A DNA stretch of 8,256 nucleotides from Methanosarcinaceae archaeon (GCA_016926455.1 JAFGOO010000052.1:1-8256); one strand, 5' to 3'. Positions 1 through 5,714 are shown, counted from the stretch's first letter. The notes: a model not told the origin generated them from the sequence alone. A program made the numbers and translations.

Positions 1-213
1 AAGTCAATTCTTTATTATGAAATCCACAGATATTGCAGATTTTAGTCGATGGCTCGAATTGACCTATTTTTAATAAAGTTTTTCCGTTTCGTAGGCTCTT
101 ATTTTGTATTCTAAAGCCCAATTATAGGAAAACCTACACTCACAGATATGTTTCATAAAAAACTCTTGTTGCTCTTTGTTGGGATATAAACGGTATTTGT
201 AGGCTTTGAGCAT
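1..213 (-). pseudogene. tnpB: TnpB (IS200/IS605-type) relic with internal deletion
   Basis: Reading the minus strand from the ATG at 213-211 gives 47 residues beginning MLKAYKYRLYPNKEQQ and continuing through CECRFSYNWALEYK, the standard N-terminus of TnpB proteins, before a TAA at 72-70. From position 70 the next frame continues as KIGQFEPSTKICNICGFHNK, which is the start of the C-terminal zinc ribbon (CxxC at 37-26) that normally lies some 250 or more residues later. The wedge/REC part and most of the RuvC domain are therefore missing, and the two ends are joined out of frame near 70-79. The relic runs off the left edge, so the second CxxC and the RuvC-III Asp cannot be seen. The protein cannot be functional. 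An AT-rich stretch at 237-262 could have been its promoter. Its zinc-ribbon wording differs from that of the two other TnpB relics in this window, so it comes from another subfamily. Confidence 0.85.
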
Positions 214-301
214 TAGTAGACATTATATTTTAACAACATATATATTTTTTGTATAAAATATAGAACATGCTAATGTTTTGTTGAGATATTATGCCTCTTA
301 T

Positions 302-338
302 CCCCCATCTTACGAAAGGGGACTTCTCGGCTTTCAAG
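302..338 (-). mobile_element. IS605-type right-end / omega-RNA-like remnant
   Basis: On the minus strand CTTGAAAGC (338-330) is followed eight bases later by a C-rich/G-rich hairpin (CCCC at 321-318, GGGG near 306-303, about 10-12 nt loop). The same CTTGAAAGC word occurs at 7865-7857 at the 3' end of the tnpB remnant on the right, also just upstream of a hairpin. Ends of this kind, where the tnpB 3' end, the guide-RNA scaffold and the right-end hairpin overlap, are typical of IS200/IS605 elements. No tnpB coding sequence precedes it here, so it is read as a leftover end. The assignment rests on architecture and one shared 9-mer. Confidence 0.45.
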
Positions 339-349
339 TAAACATTAGT

Positions 350-368
350 GTCATATAGTACATATGAC
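350..368. repeat. 19-bp inverted repeat, 7-bp arms
   Basis: GTCATAT (350-356) and ATATGAC (362-368) are perfect inverted arms around a 5-bp centre. The site lies between the two right-end-like hairpins and may be a subterminal palindrome of an old insertion sequence or a protein-binding site. Nothing in the sequence decides between these. Confidence 0.5.
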
Positions 369-386
369 GTTTGCCTTTGAACATAG

Positions 387-398
387 GAAACGCGTTTC
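387..398. repeat. 12-bp perfect palindrome GAAACGCGTTTC
   Basis: GAAACGCGTTTC is self-complementary over its full length. It belongs to a series of four palindromes or hairpins between 302 and 448. Its function is unknown. Confidence 0.5.
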
Positions 399-417
399 TA
401 TATAAACATTCGGTACT

Positions 418-463
418 CTGACGTACTCCCACGACTAAAGTTCGTGGGATTCCATGGTTAACT
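418..463 (-). mobile_element. solo IS605-type right end with perfect hairpin
   Basis: A 7-bp perfect stem, CCCACGA (428-434) and TCGTGGG (442-448), encloses the loop CTAAAGT. The 46 bases 418-463 match 7811-7856 at 41 positions by hand alignment. The right-hand copy lies directly downstream of a tnpB C-terminal fragment in the same (minus) orientation, so this unit is the right end or guide-RNA scaffold end of that IS subfamily. Here no tnpB codons lie on the side where the gene should be (464 onward). The left copy has the better-paired stem. It could be the stub of a deleted element or a stand-alone non-coding unit. Confidence 0.7.
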
Positions 464-614
464 ATTGTAAAAAAGTATTAATCTGAAGTTAAGTGTACAT
501 TGGGCAATTTTTAAAATTTTTTTTCAATAATAACCTAATTTATGGATGTGTCAAATAAATCTGCGTGTCAGTCGAACATTTAAAATATAATAGACGGTTT
601 TATTTCACCAAAGC

Positions 615-622
615 ATATATAT
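615..622 (+). promoter_or_regulatory. probable TATA box for the dtxR-feoA / feoB operon
   Basis: ATATATAT lies 46-53 bases upstream of the ATG. Archaeal transcription usually starts about 25 nt after the TATA box, which predicts a start near 642-648 and a leader of about 20-25 nt. A second AT-rich candidate (TTTAAAATATAA, about 580-591) would give a longer leader. The downstream one is preferred because it touches the DtxR-type operator. Confidence 0.55.
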
Positions 623-636
623 TTAGGGATGCCTAA
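623..636. promoter_or_regulatory. DtxR/IdeR-type operator (TTAGG-N4-CCTAA)
   Basis: TTAGG (623-627) and CCTAA (632-636) form a perfect 5-bp inverted repeat with a 4-bp spacer, the same outer words as the classical DtxR/IdeR iron box. It begins one base after the TATA box and ends 31 bases before the start codon of a DtxR-family gene, so a bound repressor would block TBP/TFB or polymerase. Iron-dependent autoregulation of the feo operon is the obvious inference. Confidence 0.65.
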
Positions 637-667
637 TTAACGGAAATTAAATTAATATGAGGAACAA

Positions 668-1360
668 ATGCAATCAGAGCGCATTGAGGAATATCTAGAA
701 ACCATTTTGTATCTTATCAATAAAAACAAAGGTCCGGCCAAGACAAAGAAGATAGCAGACGAGTTGAAAGTTAGTGCACCTAGTGTAACGGAGATGGTTC
801 AAAAACTCGCAGCTGAAGGTCTTGTCAAGTATACGCCGTACTATGGAGTGGAATTAACAGAAGCCGGAGCCATAAAGGCATCGAAAATCAGACGCAAGCA
901 TCAGGTGCTTGAAAAATTTCTTGCTGATGTTCTGGGTGTCAATAAAACTGATGCTCACAAAGAGGCATGTGAGCTTGAACACGCAGTGTCTGATACGGTT
1001 CTGGAACAGGTCTGTACATTTATGGGTCATCCAGAAATTTGCCCAGATGGGAATCCTATCGGTCAGGGGAAATGCTGCACCACGGTTGAAGAACAGTATC
1101 CTGTGCTCTCTGAGATGCAAGAAGGTAGCTGTGGCATTGTATCCATGATTAAGTTGCCACCTGCAGATAAAGATAGATTGATATCACTTGGTTTGATGGT
1201 TGGGGAAAGTCTGGTGGTCAAGCGTAAACAGCATAAGGGTTCGATATCCGTCCTGACGCGTGGTACTGAGATTGCACTGGGAAACGAAATCGCGAGCAAG
1301 ATATTCGTAAAACCCCAGAGAATGATCCGTGGAAGAGTCAGGAGACGTGGTCGACATTAA
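668..1360 (+). CDS. DtxR-family metalloregulator fused to a FeoA domain
   Basis: This 230-residue protein has two parts. Residues 1-130 are a DtxR/MntR-type repressor: a winged helix (about 4-66, with IADELKVSAPSVTEMVQKL as the HTH) and a metal-binding dimerisation domain. His78 and the C101-E104-H105 cluster resemble the DtxR metal ligands Cys102, Glu105 and His106. Residues 147-216 are an SH3-like FeoA domain (LPPADKDRLISLGLMVGE, then a beta-rich part ending KIFVKP). Extra cysteines (C124, C136, C137) lie in the linker. A 14-residue tail, QRMIRGRVRRRGRH, is very basic. The ATG at 668 has GAGG at 659-662, five bases upstream, and a DtxR-type operator lies in its promoter. The 3' end overlaps feoB, so the two are translationally coupled. 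DtxR-FeoA fusions are known from archaea and some bacteria. Fe(II) is the likely effector, but Mn(II) cannot be excluded. Confidence 0.9.
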   Translation: MQSERIEEYLETILYLINKNKGPAKTKKIADELKVSAPSVTEMVQKLAAEGLVKYTPYYGVELTEAGAIKASKIRRKHQVLEKFLADVLGVNKTDAHKEACELEHAVSDTVLEQVCTFMGHPEICPDGNPIGQGKCCTTVEEQYPVLSEMQEGSCGIVSMIKLPPADKDRLISLGLMVGESLVVKRKQHKGSISVLTRGTEIALGNEIASKIFVKPQRMIRGRVRRRGRH

Positions 1361-3326
1361 TATCCCTTCATTCAAAGGTGCAGGTGGCCATATTTCCGGT
1401 TCCGATCATGACATGACTATCGCATTTGTAGGAAACCCTAGTGTAGGAAAAAGCGCCTTTTTCTCAAGGGTCACAGGTGTCGGTGTAATTATATCTAATT
1501 ATCCCGGCACGACTGTGGAGCTTACACATGGGACTATACGGGTTAATTCCAGAACATTTGACATAGTTGACCTCCCAGGCATATACTCCTTGGGTGCAGC
1601 AACGGAGGATGAGAAAGTTTCCAAAAGATACCTTCTTACTGAACACCCTGACGTTATAGTGAATGTTTTGGATGCCACCCGTCTTGAACGGAACCTGTAT
1701 CTCACGCTACAGCTTCTGGAACTCAATATCCCTATGGTTGTGGCCCTCAACCAGATGGATGCTGCAGAAGGGATGGGGATCGAGATTGACGTAGCTAAAC
1801 TTTCCAGTATGCTGGGAGTTCCTGTTATACCCACCATTGCCACCAAAGGCATAGGGCTTGAAGATGTTATCCTAAGCGCCCTTGAAGCAGGTGTCGAAGA
1901 AGAACATCGAATCAAAGTGTATTACGATGACCATATACGCGATGCACTCGAAAAGCTGGACAGGAAATTCCCACATATAGAGCAGTGCGTCAAGATTAGG
2001 GCACTCCAGAACGATGCGGATTTTGTCAAACTATGTTGTTCTGCGGAAGATGCCACTGAGTTACTCTCCGTTGCATCCGGCCCTATCGCTGAATACATCG
2101 AAAGTGTGCATGAGATATCGGTGCCTGACACCATTGCACGTAACATTTTTGGAGAGGTAGGATATATTGTGGACAGTGTGGTTAGACAAACTGACCATAA
2201 AAAAACATTAAAGGACAGGATAGATGAAGTACTTACGTCCCAGAATGCGGGAATCATTGCGCTTGTCTGCACACTGTTGCTCACTTTTGCGATTGTTTTC
2301 TACATCGGGGGATTCTTGGAAGAGGGAATTGTGAACCTTTTTGAAACTTATTTGGTCCAGCCTGTAGACAGAATGACTGCCGGCATGGATCCAGTGATCC
2401 AGAACATCCTGATCTATACGCTGCTCGGTATCGAAGCAGGTTTTGCAATTGCTGTGCCGTACATTGGAATTTTTTACATCCTACTGTCCCTATTAGAGGA
2501 CTCTGGTTATCTGACTCGAGCAGCATTTTTGTTGGATACGCTGACACACAGGCTGGGACTGCATGGTAGAGCAGTGATACCTCTGATCCTTGGATATGGC
2601 TGTAATGTACCGGCGATAATGTCCACACGTGCCCTAAATACACTGCGCGAAAGAAGGATTGCATCGGTGTTGATTGCACTTACCCCATGCTCTGCCAGGA
2701 CCGTGATAATCCTTGGGCTTGTTGGAACATTTGTTGGATATTGGGCAGCGGTTTCTATATATGTTTTGCAGCTTTTGGTCATATATTCCACAGGATGGGT
2801 CCTTGGAAAAGGTTTGCCTGGTGAGCGAACAGGATTTATCATGGAGATGAACCCGCTTCGTCAGCCAGATCCAAAGGCAATAATTCAAAAAACATGGCTT
2901 CGAATTCGTGAGTTCGTGAATGTAGCCTTCCCATTATTGATAGTTGGTAGTGCTTTACTTGGTGCTGTGGAAGCGATTGGTTTGCTTGATGTATTTGAGA
3001 CCGCAGTCGAACCAATATCCGTGGGCTTACTGGGCCTTCCAGCATTTGCAGCTACGGCTCTTGTATTTGGAATTCTCAGAAAAGAGATGGCATTGGAGAT
3101 ACTTGCGGTTCTAGCAGGCACGGCAAATTTTGCTTTAGTTATGACACCAATCCAGATGTATGTATTTGCAGTGGTTACAACGATTTACATACCATGTATT
3201 GCAACCATAGTAATACTAAAACATGAGCTTGGGTGGAGAGATACTACCGGAATAGTCGTATTCACTGTCATCTTAGCTCTTTTGATTGGTATCATTATAA
3301 ATTTTGCAGCGCCTCTGCTGATTTGA
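1347..3326 (+). CDS. feoB: FeoB ferrous iron transporter
   Basis: FeoB is a membrane protein with a cytosolic G domain that imports Fe(II). Numbering from the upstream GTG at 1329 (665 aa), the G motifs are G1 GNPSVGKS (35-42), G2 in NYPGTT (57-62), G3 DLPG (81-84), G4 NQMD (141-144) and G5 ATKGIG (171-176). A helical linker follows, then a membrane part from about 307 with LGYGCNVPA (421-429) and TPCSAR (452-457), the two cysteine-bearing Gate motifs. It ends in a hydrophobic helix. The length fits archaeal FeoB, which lacks the C-terminal extension of the E. coli protein. The start is uncertain. GTG at 1347 has GGAG at 1341-1344 but only two bases of spacing; GTG at 1329 lies within the regulator gene and has a weak site; ATG at 1413 begins directly at the G domain (MTIAFVGN). 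Every choice before 1361 overlaps the upstream gene. Confidence 0.95.
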   Translation: MVDINIPSFKGAGGHISGSDHDMTIAFVGNPSVGKSAFFSRVTGVGVIISNYPGTTVELTHGTIRVNSRTFDIVDLPGIYSLGAATEDEKVSKRYLLTEHPDVIVNVLDATRLERNLYLTLQLLELNIPMVVALNQMDAAEGMGIEIDVAKLSSMLGVPVIPTIATKGIGLEDVILSALEAGVEEEHRIKVYYDDHIRDALEKLDRKFPHIEQCVKIRALQNDADFVKLCCSAEDATELLSVASGPIAEYIESVHEISVPDTIARNIFGEVGYIVDSVVRQTDHKKTLKDRIDEVLTSQNAGIIALVCTLLLTFAIVFYIGGFLEEGIVNLFETYLVQPVDRMTAGMDPVIQNILIYTLLGIEAGFAIAVPYIGIFYILLSLLEDSGYLTRAAFLLDTLTHRLGLHGRAVIPLILGYGCNVPAIMSTRALNTLRERRIASVLIALTPCSARTVIILGLVGTFVGYWAAVSIYVLQLLVIYSTGWVLGKGLPGERTGFIMEMNPLRQPDPKAIIQKTWLRIREFVNVAFPLLIVGSALLGAVEAIGLLDVFETAVEPISVGLLGLPAFAATALVFGILRKEMALEILAVLAGTANFALVMTPIQMYVFAVVTTIYIPCIATIVILKHELGWRDTTGIVVFTVILALLIGIIINFAAPLLI

Positions 3327-3465
3327 TACGAAAACCTTATAGACAAACCGACATACAATGCTAACAATTGAAATGCGGATATTAATAGAGATAACAAAAG
3401 GCAATAATAACAAAGCTTGATCTTATGTCGGATTTTCTAAGTCTATTAATGCATCAGTATCGTGA
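3327..3465. other. feoB / tnpB-relic gap with interleaved inverted repeats
   Basis: No coding sequence is seen. Two perfect inverted repeats interleave: CCGACATA (3348-3355) with TATGTCGG (3424-3431), and ATTAATAGA (3381-3389) with TCTATTAAT (3442-3450). The segment lies downstream of the tnpB relic in that gene's orientation, where a right end would be, and also forms the feoB 3' flank. No oligo-T terminator immediately follows feoB. Confidence 0.4.
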
Positions 3466-3693
3466 CTAATCCCCTAACTGAATTAACGGGGATCTATCGG
3501 AATTCCGAAGAAATTGTAATCTCAGAATGTTAATAGCAGCATTATGAACCCCCTATCGAGAGTGAGACCGCAATAAGGACAACTGTGTGCTCTCTATAAT
3601 ATATTTTTTTGATTGTTTGCCCACAGCTGGAGAACATCTGTGATGTATTACATGGATTGAGAAGATTTACAAGTTTGCCAGCCTTTAAGCCAT
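3466..3693 (-). pseudogene. tnpB: TnpB C-terminal relic, two frameshifts, abutting purE
   Basis: Directly after the purE stop the minus strand reads LKAGKLVNLLNPCNTSQMFSSCGQ (3688 downward), a TnpB segment leading into the zinc ribbon. After about REH near 3592 the homology jumps frame to HSCPYCGLTLDR. It jumps again near 3553 to HNAAINILRL, the RuvC-III region in which the usual catalytic Asp-Arg-Asp has become Asp-Arg plus a frame break, and runs on to a TAG at 3468-3466. Two indels thus interrupt about 75 codons. The first zinc-ribbon Cys is replaced by Phe (MFSSC instead of the usual MCSSC). Everything N-terminal to this is gone; it would have lain where purE now is. The relic belongs to a TnpB subfamily different from the other two in the window. 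It is certainly inactive. Confidence 0.85.
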
Positions 3694-4083
3694 TTAACCC
3701 CATAAATCCAGGATTCTTATTGCCAGATGTGCCGCATTTGCACCGTTGTCAATTCCAACACAGGCAACTGGCACACCGGGAGGCATCTGGGCAATGGAAA
3801 ACAATGCATCGATACCACCCACTTTTGCACTAACCGGAACACCAATTACTGGTCTTGTGGTCTTTGATGCTATAACACCCGGCAAGGCAGCAGAGAGACC
3901 GGCAATGGCTATGAACACTTTAGAATCACATGACTTTAGATATTTGTCCAGTACATCAGGATTACGGTGCGCAGAGATCACCTCTACCTCAAAAGAATAT
4001 TTGCTTTTTTCAAGCACGTTCACAGTACGATTAGCGATTGAACGATCTGATTCCGAACCCATAATCACTGAAATTTCTGGCAT
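3694..4083 (-). CDS. purE: PurE, AIR carboxylase / N5-CAIR mutase
   Basis: PurE makes 4-carboxy-5-aminoimidazole ribonucleotide in de novo purine synthesis. The protein has 129 residues. It shows GSESD (9-13) and SAHRNP (37-42, with the conserved active-site His39), then AGLSAALPG (61-69) and a GVPV...QMPPGVPV core. The usual class I wording AAHLPG is SAALPG here, so the His of that loop is missing, which is closer to class II AIR carboxylases. No purK lies nearby. The start is placed at the ATG at 4083 rather than the in-frame ATG at 4113, because AAGGAG at 4095-4090 sits six bases before it and the shorter form begins with the family's own N-terminus. It lies 10 nt after the chorismate mutase gene and is the last gene of the operon. 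A tnpB relic begins at the base after its stop, but the protein ends with a normal-looking archaeal C-terminus. Confidence 0.92.
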   Translation of the reverse strand: MPEISVIMGSESDRSIANRTVNVLEKSKYSFEVEVISAHRNPDVLDKYLKSCDSKVFIAIAGLSAALPGVIASKTTRPVIGVPVSAKVGGIDALFSIAQMPPGVPVACVGIDNGANAAHLAIRILDLWG

Positions 4084-4089
4084 CGTTTT

Positions 4090-4095
4090 CTCCTT
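4090..4095 (-). promoter_or_regulatory. strong Shine-Dalgarno site for purE
   Basis: AAGGAG on the minus strand, six bases before the ATG at 4083, decides the purE start. It overlaps the stop codon region of the upstream chorismate mutase gene, so ribosomes can pass from one gene to the next. Confidence 0.8.
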
Positions 4096-4381
4096 AAGGA
4101 AGATTCCCTTCACCGCTCAATTCGTGCTGGCGGTCTATATTCATCTTGATTAGAATCTTAAATATTTCTTTTAAAGCACCACTATCAAGATTATGTTCCG
4201 TGGCGACATTTACTGCACGGTTTAATACTATCTGATTCTGGGATTCGTCATTGATGGCTTTATCCTTATGTTTCTTTGATTCCAGTACCTTTTCTGCCAG
4301 ATTAACGCGTTTTTCAATAAGTGCAATAATTTCCCAATCTATCTTCTCGATTTTAGCACGTACCTCTTCAAGTTCGTTCAT
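4094..4381 (-). CDS. chorismate mutase, AroQ type
   Basis: This 95-residue all-helical enzyme converts chorismate to prephenate, the committed step toward phenylalanine and tyrosine. The first helix has the family pattern VRAKIEKIDWEIIALIEKR. By ungapped comparison with the E. coli P-protein mutase domain, R8, R25 and K36 correspond to its Arg11, Arg28 and Lys39, and a Gln in the last helix (NIDRQHEL) to Gln88. The position of the catalytic Glu52 is Asn49 in that same alignment (DESQNQ), an unusual change that depends on the alignment having no gap. The gene overlaps the end of the shikimate kinase gene by ATGA (4381-4378), a classic translational coupling, and is followed 10 nt later by purE. 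Monofunctional mutases of this size are normal in archaea. Confidence 0.85.
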   Translation of the reverse strand: MNELEEVRAKIEKIDWEIIALIEKRVNLAEKVLESKKHKDKAINDESQNQIVLNRAVNVATEHNLDSGALKEIFKILIKMNIDRQHELSGEGNLP

Positions 4382-5259
4382 CTGCTTCCACCAACATTTA
4401 CGTTTATTGCACCTTTATTATTAATCTTAGTCTTTATCACATTTCCGCTTATTCCCGAGTTTTCCCAAGCGATTTTCAGGTCATCGACCTTTTCTTTCTC
4501 AACAAGAGCTGCATATGCAGGACCTGTACCTGAAAGACTGACACCTTTAACACCGACCTGAAGTGCACTCATAAGAAGTCCCGTGTTAAATCCAAGTGCA
4601 CCACAGTAAAGGAAACCATTCAAAGTCATGGCATGCTCATATTCTCCATTGAGGGCGAGGTTGTAAGCGATTTCGACCCAAGGGTTTATCAACCTTGACC
4701 TTGAAACATCCGTCTCTGCGCTAAATGCCTTTTTTTCGGGAGCAAAGATAAGGACGTCCGTTTCACGTTCGACCCTTTTTACCAGACGCATTTTCCTGTT
4801 ATCGGTGACCACAATACCGCCGAAGAATGAAGCACATGCATCATCGAAAGCACCGGTTATCGTAACACCCGCATCTTTTGCAGCTTGGACCCCAAGACGC
4901 ACTGCTTCAAGCGGTTCCATAGTTTCACCGATTGCGTCCAGCGTTGCAAGGACAGCAGCATTTGCAGCTGCACTGCTGCTTTTCAGACCCCGAGCAAGCG
5001 GCACATCACTTCTGGTCCTAACCGTACCTCCAATCTCCATTCCAAAGAGTTCAAGAACAAGTTCAACCGCCCTCTCAATCAGGGTAGTATCGCCGTCCGG
5101 TATTCCTTCGATGGTACCACATATCGATTTTTCATTTTTTGACAAATCAACATCAGCAAAAGTCTTGAGGTCGATGCCAAATGCTACACCTTTCCATGTG
5201 GCAATTGCATTTATGATGGTACCTGCACCTAATGCATAAGCGTGCCCTGTAAGCGTCAT
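4378..5259 (-). CDS. aroK: archaeal shikimate kinase (GHMP family)
   Basis: It phosphorylates shikimate with ATP in the common aromatic pathway. Archaea use a GHMP-superfamily enzyme unrelated to the bacterial P-loop AroK. In the 293 residues, an N-terminal strand region (GHAYALGAGTIINAIA) precedes the ATP-binding loop PLARGLKSSSAAANA (87-101). Next come TGAFDDACASFFGG (135-148), with the conserved acidic pair, and the third GHMP motif SLSGTGPAYA (241-250). Length and order are those of the archaeal family. The ATG at 5259 has AGGA about eight bases upstream and a TATA-like TTAAATA about 50 bases upstream, so this is the first gene of the operon. Chorismate mutase follows with an ATGA overlap. 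The two enzymes act three steps apart in the same pathway (EPSP synthase and chorismate synthase lie between), which supports the functional call. A homoserine kinase or mevalonate kinase identity is unlikely given the PLARGLKSSSA loop and the neighbour. Confidence 0.9.
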   Translation of the reverse strand: MTLTGHAYALGAGTIINAIATWKGVAFGIDLKTFADVDLSKNEKSICGTIEGIPDGDTTLIERAVELVLELFGMEIGGTVRTRSDVPLARGLKSSSAAANAAVLATLDAIGETMEPLEAVRLGVQAAKDAGVTITGAFDDACASFFGGIVVTDNRKMRLVKRVERETDVLIFAPEKKAFSAETDVSRSRLINPWVEIAYNLALNGEYEHAMTLNGFLYCGALGFNTGLLMSALQVGVKGVSLSGTGPAYAALVEKEKVDDLKIAWENSGISGNVIKTKINNKGAINVNVGGSR

Positions 5260-5303
5260 GTTTTAATTCCTGTTATTAATCGCTAATTTCTTTAGGATTT
5301 TAA

Positions 5304-5313
5304 CATATTTAAG
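5304..5313 (-). promoter_or_regulatory. candidate TATA box for the aroK-aroQ-purE operon
   Basis: CTTAAATATG on the minus strand lies about 45-54 bases upstream of the shikimate kinase ATG. This predicts transcription starting near 5281 and a leader of roughly 20 nt carrying the AGGA ribosome site. Confidence 0.5.
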
Positions 5314-5462
5314 TGAACTACCATCCTTTAAATCAGTACATTTTTGTGATGTGTTGCATAGATTCACCAATTTCAGTACCTTTAAACACACGTTCCAACT
5401 ATTGAATCAGGACAGAGGCTTCGGGATGTTTATTACCTCTATTACAATTCTAGTTTGCCGGC

Positions 5463-5474
5463 TACAATATTGTA
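5463..5474. repeat. 12-bp perfect palindrome TACAATATTGTA
   Basis: TACAATATTGTA is fully self-complementary and lies at the edge of the GC-richer island, about 20 bases past the stop of the coding remnant. It might be a binding site or a junction scar. No role can be read from it. Confidence 0.4.
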
Positions 5475-5495
5475 TAAGAAATGAACGGCTGGAGT

Positions 5496-5714
5496 TCACG
5501 CAGCTTTGCGGTTTTCGATGATGTTGCCCCGAGTGCTGACCGTCAACTGATAATGGGAAATGCGCTTGACCGCCTTTTGTAGACCATTGGCCACGATGCT
5601 GTGGAAACCGGTAAAAGCCATAGGGACGCAAGCGGCGACTACCAATAAGTTGGAACCTTTTAAATAATGGGTTATTATTGAACTTGAAGTGATGCCTGAA
5701 ACATATCTATTTTT
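5496..5714 (-). pseudogene. unidentified coding remnant in a GC-richer island
   Basis: Bases from about 5480 to 5640 are clearly richer in G and C than the AT-rich flanks. The minus-strand frame ending with TGA at 5498-5496 is open back to 5714 and reads ...LLVVAACVPMAFTGFHSIV followed by ANGLQKAVKRISHYQLTVST and RGNIIENRKAA. In the 47 codons from LVVAACVP onward (the GC-rich part) I counted G or C at 31 third positions. That is a coding-like bias absent from the two other minus frames and weaker in the plus frame. The only ATG (5621) would give 41 residues, and no ribosome site is evident, so a broken C-terminal fragment is more likely than a small gene. I do not recognise the family. A competing plus-strand reading from 5481 (MNGWSSRSFAVFDDVAPSAD) is broken by a TAG. 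Its composition and isolation suggest it was acquired. Confidence 0.35.

Noticed and set aside
507..535. Similarity between the T-rich segment near 517-524 and that at 7608-7620
   Set aside because: Both read oligo-T followed by CA(A/G)TAATAA, but the match is short, AT-rich and not collinear with the shared right-end unit.
1499..3121. Several long minus-strand open frames inside feoB
   Set aside because: They are antisense shadows of a clearly coding gene, with Ser/Arg-rich text and no recognisable domains.
3604..3610. Run of seven T on the plus strand as a feoB terminator
   Set aside because: It is about 280 bases after feoB and corresponds to Lys codons in the tnpB relic on the other strand, so coincidence is likelier.
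3609..3833. 74-codon plus-strand frame across the purE 3' end
   Set aside because: It is antisense to purE and the tnpB relic, has no ribosome site, and its low-complexity text has no family features.
4084..4113. Upstream ATG for purE (adds MKGIFLKEKT)
   Set aside because: AAGGAG at 4095-4090 points to the ATG at 4083, and the extension would overlap chorismate mutase without family support.
4805..5239. 144-codon plus-strand frame opposite shikimate kinase
   Set aside because: It is a mirror of the GHMP gene, with Ser/Pro/Ala-rich text typical of antisense frames.
5407..5631. 74-codon minus-strand frame beginning MRPYGFYRFPQHRG
   Set aside because: It overlaps the GC-richer island in another frame; its text is rich in His, Ser and Arg and looks like a shadow. 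The frame ending at 5496 has the better codon bias.
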